DNA of 64,000 nucleotides from Williamsia sterculiae (GTDB lineage Bacteria; Actinomycetota; Actinomycetes; Mycobacteriales; Mycobacteriaceae), in contig NZ_FTNT01000010.1 of assembly GCF_900156495.1 (NCBI RefSeq), positions 148,780 to 212,779 on the forward strand, in the 5' to 3' direction. How positions within the stretch are numbered: position 1 is the stretch's first letter; every line of letters starts with the position of its first letter. The notes under the pieces were generated by a model. That model did not search any database, was not told the DNA's origin, and saw nothing but the letters and a program-made list of their open reading frames with translations. The position numbers were made by a program, and so were the translations under genes. Below, piece by piece: positions 17,969-26,870 of this stretch.

Positions 17969-18853
17969 ATGACAGCTCGACAACGGCCGTTCACCGCTGA
18001 CGCCGCCTTCTGTTCGTCACGTGGACTGTCACCCAGTGCGCTGGGACGCGATTATCGACGGTTGCATCGCGGCATCTATGTGGAACCGCATTCATCGATG
18101 TCGGAGTTCGATCGCATCTATGCGGCCTGGCTCCGCGCCGGTCCCGATGCCGTGGTCGCGGGGATGAGTGCTGCCATCCTGCACGGCGTGCAGTACTTCG
18201 ATCGCGACGCCGACGTCGAACTGATCCGCCCTGCAACAGGACAGGGGCGGCGACGCAACGAGGTGCGCATCATACGCACGTGTCTCGAGCCCGCCGATGT
18301 CCAGACCATCCGCGGGATTCCGGTGACCACTCCCATCAGGACGGCCTATGACATCGGCCGCCGACCGCCGGAGTGGCGAGCACTGGGAAGGCTCGACGAC
18401 CTCGTGCGCACCACGGGTATCGACCTCGTCGAGCTGTGGGCGTACATCCGCGACCGCCCGCGACGGCGAGGGATATGGCAGATCCGCGAACTGATCAAGC
18501 ACATCGATCCCGCATCCGAGTCTCCGGGCGAGAGTTGGCTACGCCACGTGATGATCACCCGCGGGCTACCCAGACCTCAGACACAGATCGTCGTACAAGG
18601 GGTGACCGGTGTCGTCATCGCGCGTCTCGACTTCGGTTACCGCAGGTACAAACTCGGCATCGAATTCGACGGCGTCGACTTCCACACCGCCGAGCATCAA
18701 CGAGCCGCTGACGGAACTCGCGACGAACAGCTCGGTCAGGTCGGTTGGCGCGTCGTGCGAGTGGTGGGTGCGCGTCTGGCCGCCGAGCCCGGAGCGGTCA
18801 TCGAGGGGATTGCGGAAGCGCTGAGACAACGCGGGTGGGAGCCCGACCACTGA
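17969..18853 (+). CDS. AbiEi-like N-terminal plus DUF559 nuclease-like domain protein
   Basis: A 294-residue protein. Residues ~1-130 resemble the AbiEi antitoxin winged helix region (SPSALGRDYRRLHRGIYVEP, VVAGMSAAILHGVQYF, IRGIPVTTPIRTAYDIGRR). Residues ~200-290 match DUF559, a Vsr/very-short-patch-like PD-(D/E)xK fold: VIARLDFGYRRYKLGIEFDG, then a histidine, DGTRDEQLGQVGWRVVRV. The Asp and Glu-x-Asp positions of the nuclease site are kept. I chose the ATG at 17969 (MTARQRPF). The gene stands alone between a terminator and ptrB and is bracketed by inverted 21-bp arrays, which suggests a unit acquired or maintained as a cassette. Function is unproven; such genes are often labelled type IV toxin-antitoxin or hypothetical. 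Confidence 0.85.
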   Translation: MTARQRPFTADAAFCSSRGLSPSALGRDYRRLHRGIYVEPHSSMSEFDRIYAAWLRAGPDAVVAGMSAAILHGVQYFDRDADVELIRPATGQGRRRNEVRIIRTCLEPADVQTIRGIPVTTPIRTAYDIGRRPPEWRALGRLDDLVRTTGIDLVELWAYIRDRPRRRGIWQIRELIKHIDPASESPGESWLRHVMITRGLPRPQTQIVVQGVTGVVIARLDFGYRRYKLGIEFDGVDFHTAEHQRAADGTRDEQLGQVGWRVVRVVGARLAAEPGAVIEGIAEALRQRGWEPDH

Positions 18854-18884
18854 TCTGCAGTCGACGACGGCACCCGAGGCACGG

Positions 18885-18989
18885 ATCTCGGCACGTTCGA
18901 TCCCGACAACGGCCCACTCGACGTCAACAACGGCACGCTCGACGCTGGTTACGGCCCGCTCGACGTGAACGAGGGCCCACTCGACGTCA
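18885..18989 (-). repeat. Tandem array B: four to five 21-bp units, inverted relative to array A
   Basis: Units start at 18906, 18927, 18948 and 18969 with an exact 21-bp period, and a degenerate fifth lies at 18885. The core on the plus strand is CGGCCCRCTCGACG, the reverse complement of the array A core. The last full unit runs through the stop codon of ptrB (18987-18989). Confidence 0.83.
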
Positions 18990-21101
18990 GGGGTGTACCG
19001 CGCCGGTCTGCCGCAGGATCCAGGCGTCCTCGAAGGCGACTTCTTCCCACTGCTTGTAGCGTCCGCTGACCCCGCCGTGGCCGGCCTGCATCTCCGTCTT
19101 CAGCAGAATCGGTGCTTCACCGGTGGTTCTCTCCTGCAGCCGGGCAACCCATTTCGCCGCTTCTGTGTACAGCACTCGGGTGTCGTTGAGCGACGTGATG
19201 GCGAGAATCGCCGGATAGTCCTTCTCCCCGACGTTCTCGTACGGAGAGTACGACTTCATGTACTCGTACACCTCGGCGTCGGCCAACGGATTGCCCCACT
19301 CGTCCCACTCGATCACGGTGAGCGGTAACGACGGGTCCAGGATCGACGTCAACGGGTCCACGAACGGCACCGCGGCCACGATCCCGTTGAACAACTCCGG
19401 GGCGAGGTTGACCACCGCGCCGATCAACAACCCGCCCGCCGAACCGCCCATGCCGACCTGCTGCTGCGGGGTCGTCCACCCAGCGTCCACCAGATACCGT
19501 GCGGAGTCCACGAAGTCGGTGAAGGTGTTCTTCTTGGTCAGCGTCTTGCCGTTGTCGTACCAGTGCCTGCCCATCTCGCCACCGCCACGGATATGGGTGA
19601 TCACGAACACCACCCCGCGGTCGAGCATCGACAAACGCGACACCGAGAACGACGGATCCATACTCGCCTCGTACGACCCGTACCCGTAAAGCAGCAACGG
19701 TGCGGGGCGCTGGACGTCGCGACGACGCACGATCGACAGCGGAATCCGGGTGCCGTCCTGCGCCACCGCCCATTCCCGGTGTGCCTCGTACTGCGCGGGG
19801 TCGTACCCACCGAGCACCGGCTGTCGCTTCAACAGGATCCGCTCCCCGGTGGGGACGTCGAGTTCCAACAGTTCGGTGGGGTCGACGAAGCTGGTGTAGC
19901 CGATCCGCAGCCGTGGCGCCGACCACTCCGGGTTCGCCGCGAGCCCCACCGAGCACAACTCCTGATCGAACTCGACCTCGTCGAACACCACGTCCCGCTT
20001 GCTGAGATCGGCTATCGCTATCCGCGGCAGAGCGTCTCGACGATAGCTGAGGACCAGCTGGTCGGCGAAGGCATCGATGTCCTCGATCCGGATGGCCGAA
20101 TCGTGTTCGACCAACACCTCACCGCCAGACGGGTCGTCGACCGGCGCCACCGTGACCGCGAAGTTCTCGGCGTTCTCGTTGTGCAGGATGAGGAACTTGT
20201 CCGCACCGTTGATCACCGCGTGTTCGACACCGTATTCCACGCCCTCGCGACGCGGCAGCACCACCCGGAACTCGCCGGTCGGGTCGTCGGCCTCCAGCAC
20301 CAACACCTCGGAGGTGATCTTGGAGCCCAGCGTGATCATCAGATACTTGTCACTGCGGGTACCACCCACCCCGACCCAGAAACGGTCGTCGGGCTCGTGG
20401 AACACCGTGGCATCGGGTGTTCCCGCACCGAGGTCGTGGCGCCAGACGGTGTCGGGTCGCCACGACGCGTCGACGGTCTGGTAGAACACGTGCTCACCGT
20501 CGGCCGACCACGTCGCCCCTGGAGCGGTGTCGCTGACCACGTCGTCGAGCAGGTCACCGGTGCGCAGGTCCTTGAACCGCAACGTGTACCGCTCGTTGCC
20601 GGTGGTGTCGACGCTGTAGGCCAGCAGATTTCCGTCGTCGCTGACCGAGAACGCGCCCAGGCTGAAGAAATCGAACCCCTCCGCCTCGACATTGGCGTCG
20701 AGGAGGATCTGCTCGCCCACCACCGCCGAACCCGGCTCGACGGCCGGCGGGGTCCAGTCGTCCAGACCCTTGATCGGGCACCGGCAACGCACCGCGTACT
20801 GCTGCCCGGTGACCGTGCGCGAGTAGTACCACCAGTCACCGCGACGACTCGGGACCGACATGTCGGTCTCCTGGGTCCGCGACTTGATCTCGTCGAACAG
20901 CTGGCCGCGCAGCTCGGCCAGGCCCGACGTGTGATGTTCGGTGAACGCGTTCTGTTGTTCGAGGTAGTCGATGACCTCGGGGTCGTCCTTGTCGCGCAAC
21001 CATTCGTACTCGTCGACGACGGTGTCGCCGTGATGGGTGCGAGTGATGTCGACCTTCTTCGCCACCGGGGCGTCGGACCGCGACGGTGCTGTGCTGCTCA
21101 C
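18987..21101 (-). CDS. ptrB: S9 prolyl oligopeptidase / oligopeptidase B
   Basis: A 704-residue cytoplasmic serine peptidase that cleaves short peptides, probably after basic residues (oligopeptidase B group). The N-terminal beta-propeller spans about residues 70-410. The catalytic domain has Ser554 in GMGGSAGG, Asp in [10 protein letters not shown] and His in MQAGHGG. I chose the GTG at 21101: it overlaps the purC stop by 4 bp (GTGA) and has a GGAGGAG site just upstream, better than the ATG-like start at 21119. It is thus translationally coupled to purC, as in Mycobacterium. Its stop codon lies inside repeat array B. Confidence 0.95.
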   Translation of the reverse strand: MSSTAPSRSDAPVAKKVDITRTHHGDTVVDEYEWLRDKDDPEVIDYLEQQNAFTEHHTSGLAELRGQLFDEIKSRTQETDMSVPSRRGDWWYYSRTVTGQQYAVRCRCPIKGLDDWTPPAVEPGSAVVGEQILLDANVEAEGFDFFSLGAFSVSDDGNLLAYSVDTTGNERYTLRFKDLRTGDLLDDVVSDTAPGATWSADGEHVFYQTVDASWRPDTVWRHDLGAGTPDATVFHEPDDRFWVGVGGTRSDKYLMITLGSKITSEVLVLEADDPTGEFRVVLPRREGVEYGVEHAVINGADKFLILHNENAENFAVTVAPVDDPSGGEVLVEHDSAIRIEDIDAFADQLVLSYRRDALPRIAIADLSKRDVVFDEVEFDQELCSVGLAANPEWSAPRLRIGYTSFVDPTELLELDVPTGERILLKRQPVLGGYDPAQYEAHREWAVAQDGTRIPLSIVRRRDVQRPAPLLLYGYGSYEASMDPSFSVSRLSMLDRGVVFVITHIRGGGEMGRHWYDNGKTLTKKNTFTDFVDSARYLVDAGWTTPQQQVGMGGSAGGLLIGAVVNLAPELFNGIVAAVPFVDPLTSILDPSLPLTVIEWDEWGNPLADAEVYEYMKSYSPYENVGEKDYPAILAITSLNDTRVLYTEAAKWVARLQERTTGEAPILLKTEMQAGHGGVSGRYKQWEEVAFEDAWILRQTGAVHP

Positions 21102-21991
21102 TGTTCTCCTCCCGGCCACTCCGCGAAGGAGAGGCCCGAAATGCGTTCATAGGCTTCTACGTAACGTTCACGCGTGCGTTCGGCGACGTCGTCGGGCAAC
21201 GGGGGCGGCGACTCGGTGCCCGTCCGATCCCACCCGGAATCGTCTCCGGTCAACCAGTTACGAACGATCTGCTTGTCGAAACTGGGTTGCACACGCCCGG
21301 CGGCCCACGTGTCGGCGGCCCAATATCGCGACGAGTCCGGCGTCAACACCTCGTCGGCGAGGACCAGTCCCCCGTCCGAACCGATCCCGAACTCGAACTT
21401 GGTGTCGGCGAGGATGATCCCCCGACCGCGCGCCAGATCTGCACCGCGGCCGTAGATGTCGAGGGTGGCGTCCCGCAGCTGCGCGGCACGCTCGGCGCCG
21501 ACCGTCTCCACCACCTGCGCAAAGGAGATGTTCTCGTCGTGATGGCCGAGGTCGGCCTTGGCCGCTGGGGTGAACAGGATCTCCGGCAGCCGGCTCGACT
21601 CGTCCAGACCGGGTGGCAGCGAAATACCGCATACGCTGCCCTCGGCGCGGTAGTCGAGCAGACCCGACCCCGTCAGATAACCCCTGGCGACACATTCGAT
21701 GGGGAGCATGTCCAACTTGCGCACCACCATCGACCGGCCGAGCACCGCCGCGGGGATCCGATCGTCGGTGGGACCGCCGACGAGGTGATTCTCCAGCCCC
21801 AGCGCATCGAACCAGAAGAACGACATCGCGGTCAGGACTCGTCCCTTGTCGGGGATCGGGGTGCGCAGGATGTGGTCGAAGGCAGAGATCCGATCCGAGG
21901 AGACCATCAACAGGGTCTCGTCATCGATCGCATACAGCTCCCGGACCTTGCCCGAGGCGAGGTGCGGGTACGACTCCAGTTCCGGGCGCAT
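21098..21991 (-). CDS. purC: SAICAR synthase PurC
   Basis: A 297-residue phosphoribosylaminoimidazole-succinocarboxamide synthase, which joins aspartate to CAIR using ATP. Diagnostic pieces are [27 protein letters not shown] at the start, [24 protein letters not shown] and KQIVRNWL near the C-terminus. A TANNNT hexamer sits 6 nt before the ATG. It is the first gene of the purC-ptrB operon and is divergent from the Rdx gene. Confidence 0.98.
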   Translation of the reverse strand: MRPELESYPHLASGKVRELYAIDDETLLMVSSDRISAFDHILRTPIPDKGRVLTAMSFFWFDALGLENHLVGGPTDDRIPAAVLGRSMVVRKLDMLPIECVARGYLTGSGLLDYRAEGSVCGISLPPGLDESSRLPEILFTPAAKADLGHHDENISFAQVVETVGAERAAQLRDATLDIYGRGADLARGRGIILADTKFEFGIGSDGGLVLADEVLTPDSSRYWAADTWAAGRVQPSFDKQIVRNWLTGDDSGWDRTGTESPPPLPDDVAERTRERYVEAYERISGLSFAEWPGGEQ

Positions 21992-21997
21992 CCTCTC

Positions 21998-22003
21998 AGG
22001 CTA
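21998..22003 (-). promoter_or_regulatory. Candidate leaderless -10 hexamer of purC
   Basis: TAGCCT on the minus strand matches TANNNT and is followed after 6 nt by the purC ATG. A G-rich GAGAGG touches the start codon directly, too close to act as a normal ribosome site. Confidence 0.45.
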
Positions 22004-22038
22004 GTGCCCGGCACCAGCGAGCCCACGCCCGCGCTCAC

Positions 22039-22044
22039 TACAGT
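22039..22044 (+). promoter_or_regulatory. Candidate leaderless -10 hexamer of the Rdx gene
   Basis: TACAGT matches TANNNT and lies exactly 7 nt before the GTG start at 22052. Confidence 0.42.
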
Positions 22045-22051
22045 GGAGCGG

Positions 22052-22924
22052 GTGGACACTGCTACCGGCGACCGACCACGGGTAACCATCACCTATTGCA
22101 CGTTGTGCAACTGGTTGCTGCGGGCGCAATGGATGGCGGCCGAGCTGCTGAACACCTTCGGCACCGAACTCGGCGAGGTCGCCCTGCGACCGGGTACCGG
22201 TGGCGTCTTCGTCGTCGAGGTGACCTCGGCCGATCGAAAGGAATCCCATCGCGTGTGGGACCGTAAGCGTGACAGCGGCTTCCCCGACATCGTCACCCTC
22301 AAGCGATTGGTCCGCGACGTGGCCGCCCCGGACCGCGACCTCGGCCACGGTGAAGCTACCCGCATCCCCATCCGCCAACCCCACCGGAGAGGCATCCTCA
22401 TGACCCGACATCATCCCGCGGCCCGCGACCTGCTCATCGACGCCTTCGGACGGGTGCAGGAACTGGTGGTCGACATCACCGATGGCTTGTCTCGCGGCGA
22501 GGCGACCTACCGCCCCGATCCCGAGGCCAACACCATCGCCTGGTTGTTGTGGCACCTCAGCCGGGTGCAGGACGACCACGTGGCGGGACTGGCGGAGGCC
22601 GAGCAGGCCTGGCCGCAGTGGCGGGACCGGTTCGCATTGCCGTTCGACGACTGGGCCACCGGTTACGCGCAGAGCGCCGCCGAGGTGGGGCAGGTCGACG
22701 TCGAACCACATCTGCTCCGCGAGTACCACGATGCCGTCCACACCAAGACCCTCGAATACCTGAACCGGGTGACCGACGAGGAGCTCGAGCGGGTGGTGGA
22801 CGACAACTGGGATCCGCCGGTGACAGCCGGGGTGCGCTTGGTCAGCGTCATCAACGACGCCGACCAACACCTCGGGCAGGCGGCCTACGTCGCTGGTATG
22901 GCCTCGCGCGCGGGCGTGTCCTGA
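22052..22924 (+). CDS. Rdx (SelW/SelT-like) redox protein running in frame into DinB
   Basis: Residues 1-~100 are a complete Rdx protein: VTITYCTLCNWLLRAQWMAAELLNTFG with the CxxC redox pair, GEVALRPGTGGVFVVEV, and WDRKRDSGFPDIVTLKRLVRDVAAPDRDLGH, where the family normally ends. No stop follows. About 16 low-information residues (GEATRIPIRQPHRRGIL) lead in frame into a DinB domain at 22400. The result is either a true 290-residue fusion or two cistrons that lost the first stop. Rdx proteins are thioredoxin-like, with unproven redox roles. The GTG at 22052 is set by the family N-terminus and a TANNNT hexamer 7 nt before it. Divergent from purC. Confidence 0.75.
   Translation: MDTATGDRPRVTITYCTLCNWLLRAQWMAAELLNTFGTELGEVALRPGTGGVFVVEVTSADRKESHRVWDRKRDSGFPDIVTLKRLVRDVAAPDRDLGHGEATRIPIRQPHRRGILMTRHHPAARDLLIDAFGRVQELVVDITDGLSRGEATYRPDPEANTIAWLLWHLSRVQDDHVAGLAEAEQAWPQWRDRFALPFDDWATGYAQSAAEVGQVDVEPHLLREYHDAVHTKTLEYLNRVTDEELERVVDDNWDPPVTAGVRLVSVINDADQHLGQAAYVAGMASRAGVS
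22400..22924 (+). CDS. DinB-family protein (internal start of composite ORF)
   Basis: A 174-residue DinB/DUF664-like four-helix-bundle protein, starting MTRHHPAARDLLIDAFGRVQELV. NTIAWLLWHLSRVQDDHVAGL supplies one metal-type His and NDADQHLGQAAYVAGM another. DinB proteins include metal-dependent thiol transferases using mycothiol or bacillithiol, and maleylpyruvate isomerase relatives; the substrate here is unknown. A GGAGAGG site lies 8-9 nt before this ATG, supporting independent initiation although the upstream Rdx frame has no stop. The MOSC gene follows after 8 bp. Confidence 0.82.
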   Translation: MTRHHPAARDLLIDAFGRVQELVVDITDGLSRGEATYRPDPEANTIAWLLWHLSRVQDDHVAGLAEAEQAWPQWRDRFALPFDDWATGYAQSAAEVGQVDVEPHLLREYHDAVHTKTLEYLNRVTDEELERVVDDNWDPPVTAGVRLVSVINDADQHLGQAAYVAGMASRAGVS

Positions 22925-22932
22925 CCGACGGC

Positions 22933-23523
22933 ATGCCCACCGACCTGCTGTGCGAGTACCGATTCGAGGTGGTCTCGCTGCTGGTGTCCCCGCGGCACGC
23001 GTACTTCGGACGGGCCAAGGACGGGCCGCCCGACGACGCCGAGACCCACGCTCCCGATCGGGTGGAGGTCGTGGCCGACAAAGGTATTCGCGGTGACCGG
23101 TTCTTCGGCGTCCGGGCGCACACCGAGGCGGCGGTGACGTTTCTCGCCCTGGAGGCGTGGGAGGCCACCGGGACCCGTGCCGACCCCGTGGTCGCCCGAC
23201 GCAATGTGATGGTGCGCGGGTTGGAGCTCGACCCGTTGCGCGGTCGCGAGTTCGAGATCGAGACGGCCGTCGACCTCCGGACGGATGGGCCCGATGCGGT
23301 GCGGTTCGTGGGCGGGCGGCCGGCCCACCCGTGTTCGTGGATGGACACGACGGCAGGCGACGGCACCCGCAAGGCGCTGATCGGTCGCGGCGGGTTGCGC
23401 ACCAGACCTCTCACGTCGGGTGTGCTGCACGTGGGCCCGGCGATCATCCGCTGCGACGTCGAGCTCGACGCGACGCGAGCGGCCGATCAGGTACGGCGGG
23501 CTCAACCCCTCGCCGATCGCTGA
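22933..23523 (+). CDS. MOSC-domain protein
   Basis: A 196-residue protein of the MOSC superfamily, sulphur-carrier domains related to molybdenum cofactor sulphurase. ADKGIRGDRFFGVRAHTEAAVTFL and VARRNVMVRGLELDPLRGREF are typical, and GGRPAHPCSWMDTTAGDGTRKAL carries the conserved Cys expected to hold the sulphur. The ATG at 22933 lies 8 bp after the DinB stop, so the genes are probably one transcript. It is convergent with purB, 9 bp apart. Confidence 0.88.
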   Translation: MPTDLLCEYRFEVVSLLVSPRHAYFGRAKDGPPDDAETHAPDRVEVVADKGIRGDRFFGVRAHTEAAVTFLALEAWEATGTRADPVVARRNVMVRGLELDPLRGREFEIETAVDLRTDGPDAVRFVGGRPAHPCSWMDTTAGDGTRKALIGRGGLRTRPLTSGVLHVGPAIIRCDVELDATRAADQVRRAQPLADR

Positions 23524-23532
23524 GCCCGCGAC

Positions 23533-24966
23533 TCAGAGAATCGGTGCCGGAACGTACGCGGCGGCGGCGGGGTACCGGTCGACCACCGTCTGCACCGCGG
23601 CGATCACCTCGGCCACCTGCTCGCCCGCGGCACCGGTGAACGCGGACGGATCAGCCAGCAAGGCGGCGAGCTGGTCGCGATCCAGGGGCAGCCGCGGGTC
23701 GGCCGCCAACCGGTCGAGCAGATCGGGCGCTCTCCCCTGTTCGCGCATGGCCAGCGCCACCGCGACGGCGTTCTCCTTGATGGCCTCGTGGGCGGTCTCC
23801 CTGCCGACACCCGCCCGTACCGCTGCGATCAGCACCTTGGTGGTGGCGAGGAACGGCAGGTAGCGGTCCAGCTCGTTGGCGATGACCGCCGGATAGGCAC
23901 CGAACTCGGCGAGCACGGTCAGGAACGTCTCCATCAGACCATCGATGGCGAAGAAGGCGTCGGGCAGCGCGACACGGCGCACCACCGAACAGAACACGTC
24001 ACCCTCGTTCCACTGGGCGCCCGCGAGTTCGGCCGCCATCGAGGCGTAGCCGCGCAGCACCACCTGCAGACCGTTCACGCGCTCGCAACTGCGGGTGTTC
24101 ATCTTGTGCGGCATCGCCGACGAACCGACCTGTCCCGGCGCGAATCCCTCGGTGACCAGCTCGTGACCCGCCATCAGGCGGATGGTGTGGGCCAGTGACG
24201 ACGGACCGGCACCCACCTGCACCAGCGCCGAGAGCACATCGTGATCCAGCGACCGCGGGTAGACCTGCCCGACCGACGAGAACACGTGGGCGAAGCCGAG
24301 GTGTTCGGCGATACGGGTCTCCAACGCGGACAGCTTGTCCGCGTCGCCGTCGAGTAGGTCGAGCATGTCCTGCGCGGTACCCATCGGGCCCTTCACCCCA
24401 CGTAACGGGTAGCGGTCGATCAGCTCCTGTACCCGATCGAGGGCGACCAGCAGTTCGTTGGCCGCGGATGCGAAGCGCTTGCCCAACGTGGTGGCCTGTG
24501 CGGCGACGTTGTGTGACCGGCCCGCCATGGCGACCGCGGAATACTGTGCGGCCCGGTCGGCGAGCCGGGCGAGCATCGCGACACCGTGGCCGTGTACGTG
24601 CTGCAGCGAGCGCAGGATCTGCAACTGCTCCACGTTCTCGGTCAGGTCGCGACTGGTCATCCCCTTGTGGATGTGTTCGTGGCCCGCCAGCGCGTTGAAC
24701 TCCTCGATCCGCGCCTTGACGTCGTGCCGGGTGACCCGTTCGCGTTCGGCGATGGAGGCGAGGTCGATCCGGTCGAGCACGCGCTGGTAGTCGTCGATCA
24801 CTCCGTCGGGCACGTCCACGCCGAGTTCCCGCTGGGCGGTGAGGACCGCAATCCACAGCTGCCGTTCCAGGACGATCTTGTGCTCGGGCGACCAGAGCCG
24901 CACCAATTCCACCGAGGCGTACCGATTCGCGAGGACGTCGCCGATCACCGGCTTGCTGTCAGACAC
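23533..24966 (-). CDS. purB: Adenylosuccinate lyase PurB
   Basis: A 477-residue fumarase/aspartase-superfamily enzyme that removes fumarate from SAICAR and adenylosuccinate. The signature loop GSSAMPHKMNTRSCERV is present, as is the substrate segment GMTSRDLTENVEQLQI and AGRSHNVAAQATTLGKRFA. The start is a GTG (MSDSKPVIGDVLANRYAS). It follows the TetR gene on the same strand after 62 bp. Confidence 0.97.
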   Translation of the reverse strand: MSDSKPVIGDVLANRYASVELVRLWSPEHKIVLERQLWIAVLTAQRELGVDVPDGVIDDYQRVLDRIDLASIAERERVTRHDVKARIEEFNALAGHEHIHKGMTSRDLTENVEQLQILRSLQHVHGHGVAMLARLADRAAQYSAVAMAGRSHNVAAQATTLGKRFASAANELLVALDRVQELIDRYPLRGVKGPMGTAQDMLDLLDGDADKLSALETRIAEHLGFAHVFSSVGQVYPRSLDHDVLSALVQVGAGPSSLAHTIRLMAGHELVTEGFAPGQVGSSAMPHKMNTRSCERVNGLQVVLRGYASMAAELAGAQWNEGDVFCSVVRRVALPDAFFAIDGLMETFLTVLAEFGAYPAVIANELDRYLPFLATTKVLIAAVRAGVGRETAHEAIKENAVAVALAMREQGRAPDLLDRLAADPRLPLDRDQLAALLADPSAFTGAAGEQVAEVIAAVQTVVDRYPAAAAYVPAPIL

Positions 24967-25028
24967 CGCCCCAGTATGGCCGGTGGCCCACCAAGCCCGG
25001 TGCGGGGGCGACCATCAGCCGGATGCCG

Positions 25029-25637
25029 TCATTCGGGTGCGACCGGGGCCAACACATCCACCAGGTCGGTGAGCGCGAGGCGGGTGGCTTCGGCGACGTC
25101 GTCGGTTGCGTCGGCCAACGCGCCCGCCACCGCGCCGTCCTCGACCGCCATCAGTTGCGCGATCCGACCGGGATCGGCGACCCGGCCACATTTGTCCAGC
25201 ACATCCCCGTGCAACCCGGCGAGCATCTTGCGCCGCTCGTCGAGCAACGGTTCGAGGCGTGCGCACCGTGTGGACAACACCACCGTCTCGATCCGGTTGG
25301 TCAGCGCCCGGCGGGTGGTGTCGGGACCGACGAAGACCTCGGCCAGGGCCTCAGCCGTGGCCTCGGCACCACGACGCCGCTTGTTCAACGCCTCGGCGCG
25401 GGCGCGAATGCACTCCTCGTCGTCGCGACAGGTATGGGTGGCGGCTTCGACGAGAAGGTCCTCCAACGACTCGAAGTAATAGGTCGTGGAGGCCAGTGGA
25501 AGATCCGCCCGCTCGGCGACGGCCCGGTGCCGAACGGCGTCGTAGCCACCTTCGATCAGCAGCTCGCCCGCAGCCGCGATGAGCCGGGCGCGGCGACGGA
25601 GACCCTTGGGGGTGGCAGCTGAGGTCACCCCGATCAT
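25029..25637 (-). CDS. TetR-family transcriptional regulator
   Basis: A 202-residue regulator with the helix-turn-helix RRARLIAAAGELLIEGGYDAVRHRAVAERADLPLASTTYYFESLEDLLVEA. The C-terminal part is alpha-helical and rich in charged residues. The ATG at 25637 gives MIGVTSAATPKG; a GTG four codons in is possible. It lies between the aminotransferase and purB genes, all on the minus strand. Its target is unknown; the purine genes are not usual TetR targets. Confidence 0.92.
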   Translation of the reverse strand: MIGVTSAATPKGLRRRARLIAAAGELLIEGGYDAVRHRAVAERADLPLASTTYYFESLEDLLVEAATHTCRDDEECIRARAEALNKRRRGAEATAEALAEVFVGPDTTRRALTNRIETVVLSTRCARLEPLLDERRKMLAGLHGDVLDKCGRVADPGRIAQLMAVEDGAVAGALADATDDVAEATRLALTDLVDVLAPVAPE

Positions 25638-25696
25638 GCTGCCAAAACAGTCTTTTGCCCGGTGCTGTATTCGTCAAATCACCGCGGGGACCGGGA

Positions 25697-26848
25697 TCAG
25701 CGGACGACGGCGGCGAGTTGCTCCAACGCGGCGCCGATGGTGTCGGACCCACCGGCGAACGACATCCTAACGGTGTGTCTGCCTGCGTCGGTGTCGAAGT
25801 CGACGCCGGGAGCCATCGCGACACCGGTCGACGCGAGCACCTCGGCACACCAGCCGATCGAATCGTCGGTGAGGTGCTCGACGTTCGCGTACACGTAGAA
25901 GGCACCGTCCGGCGGCGCGATATCGGTGATCCCGAGCTCGGCGAGACCGTCGAGGAGCAGCCTCCGGTTGAGCGCGTATCGGGCGACGTGGCCGTCGAGT
26001 TCGGTGATGGCGTCGGCGGAGAAGGCGGCGACCGCCCCGTACTGCGACAGTGTCGGCGGACAGATGGTCATGTTGGCGGTCAGCCGTTCCACCGGACGCC
26101 GCAGCTCGGGCGGGACCAACATCCAACCCAGTCGCCAACCCGTCATCGAGAAATACTTGGAGGTCGAGTTCACCACCACCGATCGGTCACCGAACCGTCG
26201 GGCGCTCACGGTGGGTCGGCCGTAACTGATGCCGTGATAGATCTCGTCGCTGATCAACAGCGTGCCGTGCGCATCGCACCAGCCCGACAGGGCAGCGAGA
26301 TCGCCGGCATCGAGGACGGTGCCGGTGGGGTTCGCCGGGCTGGCGACGATCAACGCCGCGGGCGGTTCGTCCAGCTCGTCGAGCATCTCGACCGTCGGGA
26401 CGAATCGGGTGGCCGGGCCGCAGTCGAGCTCGACCACCCGCGCGCCGAGGGCGGCCAGGGTGTTGCGGTAGGCCGGATAGCCCGGGCGGGCGACGGCCAC
26501 CGTCGCGCCGACGTCGAACGCGGCCAAGAAGATGAGGGTGAACGCCCCGGAGGACCCGGTTGTCACCACCACCTCGTCCGCGGTGACCGGGACGCCGTCT
26601 CGTTCGCGGTGGTGGGCGGCGATGGCCTCGCGCAGCGGCATGATGCCCAGCGATTCGGTGTAGCCCAGGATCTCGGAGCCGAGCACGTCGGCAACGGCCG
26701 CACGCACAGCCGCGGGGGCCGGAGTGGACGGTTGACCGGCGGCGAGTGAGTACACCGGCAGCCCCGCCGACCGTCGGGCCGCCGATTCGGCCAGCACGTC
26801 CATGACGTGGAACATGGCAATCCGTGACCGGTCCGACTCGCTACGCAT
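25697..26848 (-). CDS. PLP-dependent aminotransferase, class I/II
   Basis: A 383-residue fold-type I aminotransferase. The PLP lysine is in NSTSKYFSMTGWRLGWMLV. Other landmarks are SLAAGQPSTPAPAAVRAAVA, LGYTESLGIMPLREAIAAHH, VASPANPTGTVL and the Asp/Tyr pair in ISDEIYHGISYG. It is close to the actinobacterial aspartate/alanine aminotransferase-like group; the amino donor is not determined. It lies 22 bp downstream of purD, on the same strand, so it is probably in the purD operon. The ATG at 26848 has a GGTGGTG run just upstream. Confidence 0.93.
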   Translation of the reverse strand: MRSESDRSRIAMFHVMDVLAESAARRSAGLPVYSLAAGQPSTPAPAAVRAAVADVLGSEILGYTESLGIMPLREAIAAHHRERDGVPVTADEVVVTTGSSGAFTLIFLAAFDVGATVAVARPGYPAYRNTLAALGARVVELDCGPATRFVPTVEMLDELDEPPAALIVASPANPTGTVLDAGDLAALSGWCDAHGTLLISDEIYHGISYGRPTVSARRFGDRSVVVNSTSKYFSMTGWRLGWMLVPPELRRPVERLTANMTICPPTLSQYGAVAAFSADAITELDGHVARYALNRRLLLDGLAELGITDIAPPDGAFYVYANVEHLTDDSIGWCAEVLASTGVAMAPGVDFDTDAGRHTVRMSFAGGSDTIGAALEQLAAVVR

Positions 26849-26870
26849 CACACCACCGTATCGACCCGCT

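Noticed and set aside
17838..18989. CRISPR array
   Set aside because: Units repeat head to tail every 21 bp with only 5-7 variable bases. There are no 30-bp-class spacers and no cas genes.
19563..21152. A 529-residue plus-strand open frame across ptrB
   Set aside because: Antisense shadow of the prolyl oligopeptidase; no recognisable domain.
21086..22051. The first ~320 codons of the long open frame ending at 22924
   Set aside because: They lie antisense to purC. Only the part from 22052, where the Rdx motif starts, is protein-like in the family sense.
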